Assembly (NCBI GenBank): GCA_007124075.1
Contig: SLFV01000539.1
Coordinates: 1 to 10,713 of the forward strand
Origin: Roseimaritima sp.
GTDB taxonomy: Bacteria > Planctomycetota > Planctomycetia > Pirellulales > Pirellulaceae
Direction of reading: 5' to 3'
Length of the DNA stretch: 10,713 nt
Shown in pieces: positions 6,891 to 10,713 of the stretch. The position numbers were made by a program, and so were the translations under genes. The notes beneath the pieces were generated by a model, which was not told where the DNA came from, ran no database searches, and worked only from the letters and a program-made list of their open reading frames with translations. Position 1 is the stretch's first letter. The number at the start of each line of letters is the position of its first letter.

Positions 6891-6912
6891 CCAACCCCGC
6901 ACGGGGACCGTC
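6878..6912 (+). repeat. Nested inverted repeats over the glmS stop codon
   Basis: GACGGTC (6878-6884) pairs with GACCGTC (6906-6912). Between them are an alternative GGTC-GAAT-GACC hairpin and CCCCG-CA-CGGGG arms. No T-run follows at once, so this is not a standard terminator. It could slow or end transcription by another route or protect the 3' end. Confidence 0.4.
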
Positions 6913-6945
6913 CAACTTATTTAACATAGCGTTCCGGTCGATTTG

Positions 6946-6969
6946 CTTGATGTCTCTAACGGGAGAACC
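6946..6969 (+). promoter_or_regulatory. Conserved leader element, copy B
   Basis: This is the second copy of the element described upstream of the export gene (3290-3317), ending two bases before the ATG at 6972. GGGAGAA (6961-6967) would serve as the ribosome binding site at good spacing. The CTTGAT and GTC blocks further upstream are also shared, which ribosome binding does not explain. Confidence 0.5.
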
Positions 6970-6971
6970 CC

Positions 6972-7163
6972 ATGAAGGTTAACGGTTTAAGCTACAACGC
7001 ACGCAAGGCACTGACGGTGCAGGTTGGTGAGCAGGCAGGAACCGAGATAGCCAATTTGTTGCAACGAATGGCAAATGAAATTGAGGAACTGCGGCGGACG
7101 AAAGTGAACGTCACGCGAATCGTCCCCTTCTCGAATCCGGCCTACGCAGACGAGTCGATTTAA
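6972..7163 (+). CDS. Conserved small protein, 63 aa, unknown function
   Basis: This is a short soluble protein with no signal peptide or membrane segment. Residues 9-43 (ARKALTVQVGEQAGTEIANLLQRMANEIEELRRTK) are predicted to be largely helical, with heptad-like hydrophobics that suggest a coiled coil or helix pair; a short tail follows. I recall similar small proteins (ARKAL.VQVG..AG.EIA.LL) in other Pirellulales genomes, always without an assigned function. That is recollection and not a search result. The start is well supported by GGGAGAA six bases upstream and by the shared leader. The gene lies between glmS and the UDP-glucuronate epimerase, 81 bases after glmS, and may be expressed from its own signal. 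A regulatory or adaptor role is possible, but nothing in the sequence proves one. Confidence 0.72.
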   Translation: MKVNGLSYNARKALTVQVGEQAGTEIANLLQRMANEIEELRRTKVNVTRIVPFSNPAYADESI

Positions 7164-7175
7164 GAACAATTCGGA

Positions 7176-7196
7176 AATAGCGTCGCTATTGTTTTC
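7176..7196 (+). terminator. Weak terminator-like hairpin after the small gene
   Basis: AATAG (7176-7180) pairs with CTATT (7186-7190) over CGTCG, followed by GTTTTCT. The whole is a near-perfect palindrome AATAGCGTCGCTATT. The stem is short and AT-rich, so termination would be partial at best. An outer AACAAT/ATTGTT pair (7167-7172 region with 7188-7193) competes with it. Confidence 0.35.
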
Positions 7197-7307
7197 TCCC
7201 ACGCCATGCAGCGAACCTGTGGGGGAGATGCGTAGCAGTGAGGACCGAGAAAAAGGCCGAAGTTATTTCCGGACAGGCTCTTCGCATTGCCCGACCAATA
7301 AGACAGG

Positions 7308-8330
7308 ATGTTCAGTTCCATGCAGACTTTTCTCGTTACGGGGGCCGCGGGTTTTATCGGCTTTCACCTTTCCCGTTTGTTGTTGGATCGTGGCTACCAG
7401 GTCGTTGGATTGGACAACCTCAACGACTACTACAGTGTGTCGTTAAAGCAGGACCGTTTGAAGCAACTTCTAACACAAACCGCTTTCCGGTTTGTGCAGG
7501 CGGACATCGCTGACCGCGGCGCGATGCAGGAGTTGTTTGCTAACACACATTTTGACCGCGTGGTCCATCTGGCAGCACAGGCGGGGGTTCGGTATTCACT
7601 CTCGCATCCTCACGCGTACACCGAAGCCAACATCACCGGTTTTTTGAATATTCTGGAGGGTTGTCGTCATGCCAAGGTCGCTCATTTGACATACGCCAGC
7701 AGCAGTAGCGTCTATGGCGCGAATACGACGATGCCCTTTTCCGTGCATCACAACGTGGATCATCCCGTGAGCTTGTATGCGGCGAGCAAAAAAGCCAATG
7801 AATTGATGGCTCACACGTACAGCCACCTTTATGATTTGCCGACAACGGGGTTACGATTTTTTACCGTTTATGGCCCTTGGGGCCGGCCCGACATGGCTCT
7901 GTTTCTCTTTACCAAGGCCATCCTGGAAGGCCGACCAATTGATGTTTTCAACAAAGGGAAAATGCGACGTGACTTTACGTTCATTGATGACATTGTCGAA
8001 GGCGTGTTTCGAACCGCGCTGCAGGTGGCGACCCCCAACCTGAAGTGGTCGGGAGGCCATCCCGATCCGGGAAGCAGTAAGGCTCCCTACCGAATTTATA
8101 ACATCGGTAACCACCAACCGGTCGAACTGGATTATTTCATTCAGGTCATCGAGGATGCGGTGGGTATCAATGCCCAGAAAAATCTGTTACCGATGCAACC
8201 GGGAGATGTCCCCGCAACCTATGCTGATATCGATGCGTTGGAGCAGGCTGTCGGCTTCCGACCCGCGACCTCAATCGAAGACGGGATCAAGCGCTTTGTT
8301 CAATGGTATCGCGGCTATTACGGTCACTGA
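7308..8330 (+). CDS. NAD-dependent epimerase, CapI-type UDP-glucuronate 4-epimerase
   Basis: This is an extended short-chain dehydrogenase of the CapI/GAE group. It is predicted to interconvert UDP-glucuronate and UDP-galacturonate in the cytoplasm, a precursor for acidic polysaccharide. It has the Rossmann motif TGAAGFIG (11-18), the group-typical [18 protein letters not shown] (34-51), SSSSVYG (131-137) and the catalytic YxxxK (Y157, K161). It also has [35 protein letters not shown] and [12 protein letters not shown]. The 340-residue length is normal. The first ATG (7308) has no spaced ribosome site. The ATG at 7320 ([14 protein letters not shown]) has AGGA eleven bases upstream and resembles family N-termini, so the protein may be four residues shorter. 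The family is clear; the uronic-acid substrate is inferred from the CapI signature. Confidence 0.9.
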   Translation: MFSSMQTFLVTGAAGFIGFHLSRLLLDRGYQVVGLDNLNDYYSVSLKQDRLKQLLTQTAFRFVQADIADRGAMQELFANTHFDRVVHLAAQAGVRYSLSHPHAYTEANITGFLNILEGCRHAKVAHLTYASSSSVYGANTTMPFSVHHNVDHPVSLYAASKKANELMAHTYSHLYDLPTTGLRFFTVYGPWGRPDMALFLFTKAILEGRPIDVFNKGKMRRDFTFIDDIVEGVFRTALQVATPNLKWSGGHPDPGSSKAPYRIYNIGNHQPVELDYFIQVIEDAVGINAQKNLLPMQPGDVPATYADIDALEQAVGFRPATSIEDGIKRFVQWYRGYYGH

Positions 8331-8496
8331 CGTTGTAATTTCCCAACGGCTAGATAGACTTCATGGAATACCAGCTTGTTACTCAAGCGGCTGTTGTTTC
8401 GTCAAGGCTAGCGTTGATGGGCCATGCGTCCGCGGACGGCGGATGGAGGTTCGGCCTTGGTGTTGTTTGTGTCCCTTTCCCACGAAAGCCTGAGTC

Positions 8497-8937
8497 ATGC
8501 CAGGGTTGCAACCCACGCGTCTTGTCGTTCCGATCGACTTCAGCGACCAATCGTTTCATGCGTTAGATCAAGCGATCGCGATGGTCGCCCCCGGTGGCAG
8601 TATTGATGTTGTTCACGTGCTTCCCAGCATGTCAGCAAACGACCCGGCACTACTATTCGGCCAAGCTACCGACCACACCCGCTTGAATGTGGTTGCCGAA
8701 CACTTGGAAAAAACGCTCCGCGAGCGCGGTTATTCAACGCTTCAATCCCATGTATTGTTGGGGGATGCTGGTTCGCAGATTGCCGATTTTGCGAGAAACC
8801 ATCAGGCTGAATTGATCGTGATTTCCTCCCACGGCTACGGTTTTATTAAACGTGTCTTGCTTGGCTCCGTTGCCGAGCGTGTCGTACGATTGGCCAGTTG
8901 CCCGGTGCTGGTCCTGCGACAATCGCCCAAGGACTAA
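8497..8937 (+). CDS. Universal stress protein, UspA family
   Basis: This is a single-domain 146-residue Usp protein, of the usual size. It has an N-terminal strand RLVVPIDFSDQS with D14, at the nucleotide-contact position, and LLGDAGSQIADFARNHQAELIVISSHG (88-113). The phosphate loop is HGYGFIKRVLLGSVAERVV followed by CPVLVLR. The glycine loop reads G-Y-G-F rather than the common G-x-x-G, but the distal GS is kept, so ATP binding is likely but not certain. Such proteins are induced by stress or growth arrest and modulate other proteins. The start ATG has no clear ribosome site. The gene sits 166 bases after the epimerase and ends facing the glycosyltransferase gene, so it may be a separate unit. 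Confidence 0.9.
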   Translation: MPGLQPTRLVVPIDFSDQSFHALDQAIAMVAPGGSIDVVHVLPSMSANDPALLFGQATDHTRLNVVAEHLEKTLRERGYSTLQSHVLLGDAGSQIADFARNHQAELIVISSHGYGFIKRVLLGSVAERVVRLASCPVLVLRQSPKD

Positions 8938-8961
8938 AACGGACCGGCCGTCTGTTGACAA

Positions 8962-8995
8962 AGCGGCTGCCCCGCTAGTCCCGCGCCGCGGGGAC
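8962..8995. terminator. GC-rich tandem hairpins at the convergent gene ends
   Basis: Two adjacent hairpins lie where the stress-protein and glycosyltransferase genes meet tail to tail: AGCGG (8962-8966) with CCGCT (8972-8976), and GTCCC (8978-8982) with GGGAC (8991-8995). Neither strand has a following T-run. The second lies within the end of the glycosyltransferase reading frame. They may help terminate in both directions, perhaps Rho-dependently, but this is a weak call. Confidence 0.3.
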
Positions 8996-10135
8996 GGTGC
9001 GGAGGTCATGTGGATTTTGGTGTTTTGACCAAGCCTCTGCAACGATCTTGGTCAATTGCTCTTGAAATCGCGCCGTCGCAAACTTCTCAGCATGCTTGCG
9101 AATCTCAAGCGGGTCAAAAGGCGGCAGCCGATCGAACTCTTTAATCGCGGAAGCGACCGCTTCAGGGGATTGTTGAAAGAAATGGACTCCCGTCTTACCT
9201 GAGACAACGGTTTCCAGCGAGCCGCCGACGCCGTATGCGATGCACGGGGTACCACAGGCCTGAGCTTCCACGGGAGTAATCCCAAAATCCTCATCGGCGG
9301 CAAAGATGAACGCCCGCGCGCGCTGCAGATGTTGCTTCAACTGCTCATCGGAGACGCGGCCAAGGATCTCCACGTTGGCACCCGCTAGCTGCTTGATCTT
9401 GACCGCCTCGGGACCATCACCAATGACAACCAACTTCCACTGCGGAAGCTGCGCAAACGCCTGAACAATAATGTCCAACCGTTTGTACCCTACCAGTCGC
9501 GACGCGGTAACAAAGTAGTCTTCCTTGTCAGGCTGCAAGACGAACGCGTCAACGTTGACAGGCGGATATAAGACCTGGCATGGACGACGATACGTCTTTT
9601 CAATGCGCCGCGCGACATACTGCGAATTCGCCAAGAACAGGTCGACGCGATCCGCTGACACACGATCCCAAAGCCGCATGTAATGCAAGATGATCCGCGT
9701 CAAGGTTGAACGCAGCCCACGGGTAAGCCCGCTTTCCCGAAGATACGTGTGTTGCAGATCCCACGCGTAACGGATTGGACTGTGTATATAGCTGATGTGG
9801 AGCTGGTCGGCGCGTGTCAACGCGCCATGAGCGACGCAGTGGCTGCTGCTAAACAAAATGTCATAATCATCAAAGCAAAACTGCTCGACCGCCAACGGCA
9901 TGAAGGGAAGATACCCGCGAAATCGTTTTCGTGCGAAGGGAAGCCGCTGAATAAACGACGTCTGGACCTGACGCCCGCGCAGGAAATGCTGGTCTTCATC
10001 GGGTAAAAAGTTGCACAATGCGTACAGCGACGCCTCCGGAAAAACGTCTAATACTTGTTCAACAACTTTTTCCGATCCCGCCCAAGCGGCAAACCATTCA
10101 TGAAGGATCGCCAGTCGCGGAGAAACGGAGGACAT
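8975..10135 (-). CDS. GT4-family glycosyltransferase
   Basis: This GT-B fold retaining glycosyltransferase is predicted to transfer a sugar from a nucleotide donor to a glycan or lipid acceptor at the inner face of the cytoplasmic membrane. Numbered from the ATG at 10135 (386 residues), it has LAILHEWFAAWAGSEKV (8-24), ISYIHSPIRYAWD (115-126) and VLYPPVNVDAF (188-198). The C-terminal Rossmann half has ASRLVGYKRLDI, LVVIGDGPE and the EX7E motif EDFGITPVE (E282, E290), followed by CGTPCIAYGVGGSLE. No membrane segment is seen. The pattern resembles mannosyltransferases of the WbaZ type, but donor and acceptor cannot be read from sequence. A TTG at 10144 would add three residues, but the ATG is simpler. 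It lies near polysaccharide genes but on the opposite strand. Confidence 0.9.
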   Translation of the reverse strand: MSSVSPRLAILHEWFAAWAGSEKVVEQVLDVFPEASLYALCNFLPDEDQHFLRGRQVQTSFIQRLPFARKRFRGYLPFMPLAVEQFCFDDYDILFSSSHCVAHGALTRADQLHISYIHSPIRYAWDLQHTYLRESGLTRGLRSTLTRIILHYMRLWDRVSADRVDLFLANSQYVARRIEKTYRRPCQVLYPPVNVDAFVLQPDKEDYFVTASRLVGYKRLDIIVQAFAQLPQWKLVVIGDGPEAVKIKQLAGANVEILGRVSDEQLKQHLQRARAFIFAADEDFGITPVEAQACGTPCIAYGVGGSLETVVSGKTGVHFFQQSPEAVASAIKEFDRLPPFDPLEIRKHAEKFATARFQEQLTKIVAEAWSKHQNPHDLRTVPAARD

Positions 10136-10297
10136 GATCGACAACTACGGCTCACGGAAATCGCTGTCGGATATGCTCGCTGACAGTTTCTCCGACGGAC
10201 CCCTGAAGTATAGTCTGCCGCAATTTCATGCACCCGAACGAATACAGAAGTTCAACCTGGTTCCAATGATCGTGGCGCGGATTTGACGATCGTAATT

Positions 10298-10340
10298 GCG
10301 GTAGCGAGGGGGTGAAAACCCAACGACCGCTCCCCACCGC
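10298..10340. repeat. Compact inverted repeat between regulator and glycosyltransferase genes
   Basis: GCGGTAGCG (10298-10306) is complementary to CGCT (10328-10331) plus ACCGC (10336-10340) with a CCCC bulge. Inside lies GGGT-GAAA-ACCC, a hairpin with a GNRA loop on the plus strand. It follows the regulator's stop codon (minus strand) within 60 bases and may be a weak terminator or processing site, but there is no T-tail. Confidence 0.3.
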
Positions 10341-10352
10341 GGCCATCCGAAT

Positions 10353-10713
10353 TCACGTAGGTTCTGCAGGATCTTCCGGAGCACGTTTGCGGAGTTTGCG
10401 TTGCAAAGAACGTCGATGTATCCCCAGACGCCTTGCGGCTTCGGAGATATTGTTTCCGCAGTCGGCAAGCACGCGATGAATATGCTCCCATTCACTACGC
10501 GCTAACGAGGGGGCAGTGAACTCAGCATCGGGTTTGGGCAACGGCCCAGGCCGCTCGCCCTGCAGAAACTTGGCAAGGATATCATCCGCATCTGCCGGTT
10601 TGCTTAAAAAATTGGTCGCCCCCAGCCGGACGGCATCGATACCCATGGCGATACTACCAAACCCCGAAAGAATCACAACCCGGGTTTCTGGACGCATCTT
10701 CTTGAGTCGCTGC
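10353..10713 (-). CDS. ActR/RegA-type response regulator, C-terminal part (partial)
   Basis: The visible 120 residues are the end of a receiver domain joined to a Fis-type helix-turn-helix. RVVILSGFGSIAMGIDAVRLGATNFLSKPADADDIL contains the conserved switch Ser, the GA(T/V) helix and the KP pair. After a short Pro-rich linker, WEHIHRVLADCGNNISEAARRLGIHRRSLQRKLRKR is the DNA-binding unit found in RegA/ActR/PrrA regulators, which in proteobacteria respond to redox state. There is no sigma-54 AAA+ domain between the two. The frame is open to the window edge; the phosphoacceptor Asp and the start lie outside, so coordinates are truncated. Its targets are unknown. It is followed, on the same strand after 217 bases, by the glycosyltransferase gene, but cotranscription is uncertain. 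Confidence 0.88.
   Translation of the reverse strand, partial: QRLKKMRPETRVVILSGFGSIAMGIDAVRLGATNFLSKPADADDILAKFLQGERPGPLPKPDAEFTAPSLARSEWEHIHRVLADCGNNISEAARRLGIHRRSLQRKLRKRAPEDPAEPT

Noticed and set aside
1..10713. CRISPR array, tRNA genes, insertion sequences, toxin-antitoxin pairs
   Set aside because: No regularly spaced repeats, cloverleaf sequences, transposase motifs or paired small frames were seen on reading both strands.

Overview
The window looks like chromosomal DNA from a planctomycete of the Pirellulales type (Rhodopirellula/Blastopirellula-like). This is inferred from three things: the protein families present, especially a lipoprotein and a 63-residue protein that I recall only from that group; the weak or missing Shine-Dalgarno sites in front of several genes; and the moderate GC content. 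No mobile element, CRISPR array, rRNA or tRNA was seen.

Left part (1-2024, all on the minus strand). A glycine/sarcosine N-methyltransferase (38-925) makes the first two methylations of glycine betaine synthesis. Its stop overlaps, in an ATGA, the start of another minus-strand frame that leaves the window, which is likely the partner dimethylglycine methyltransferase. Upstream of it is a DUF374 acyltransferase-like gene (1317-1922) whose start is problematic.

Middle part (2025-8937, all on the plus strand). A structured 419-nt gap leads into two consecutive lipoprotein genes: a planctomycete-type lipoprotein of unknown function and a Wza-like polysaccharide export lipoprotein with Poly_export and SLBB domains. 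A strong intrinsic terminator (4741-4782) closes this unit. Then come glmS (glucosamine-6-phosphate synthase), a 63-aa small protein, a CapI-type UDP-glucuronate 4-epimerase and a UspA-type universal stress protein.

Right part (8975-10713, minus strand). This holds a GT4 glycosyltransferase and the C-terminal part of an ActR/RegA-type response regulator that runs off the window.

The common theme is envelope and exopolysaccharide work: amino-sugar supply (GlmS), uronic-acid sugar supply (epimerase), sugar transfer (GT4), export through the outer membrane (Poly_export), and perhaps a lipid-linked acyltransferase. Compatible-solute synthesis and a stress protein flank this. These are several transcription units rather than one operon. 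The most interesting non-coding signal is a 24-28-nt leader shared almost base for base by the polysaccharide-export gene and the small-protein gene.
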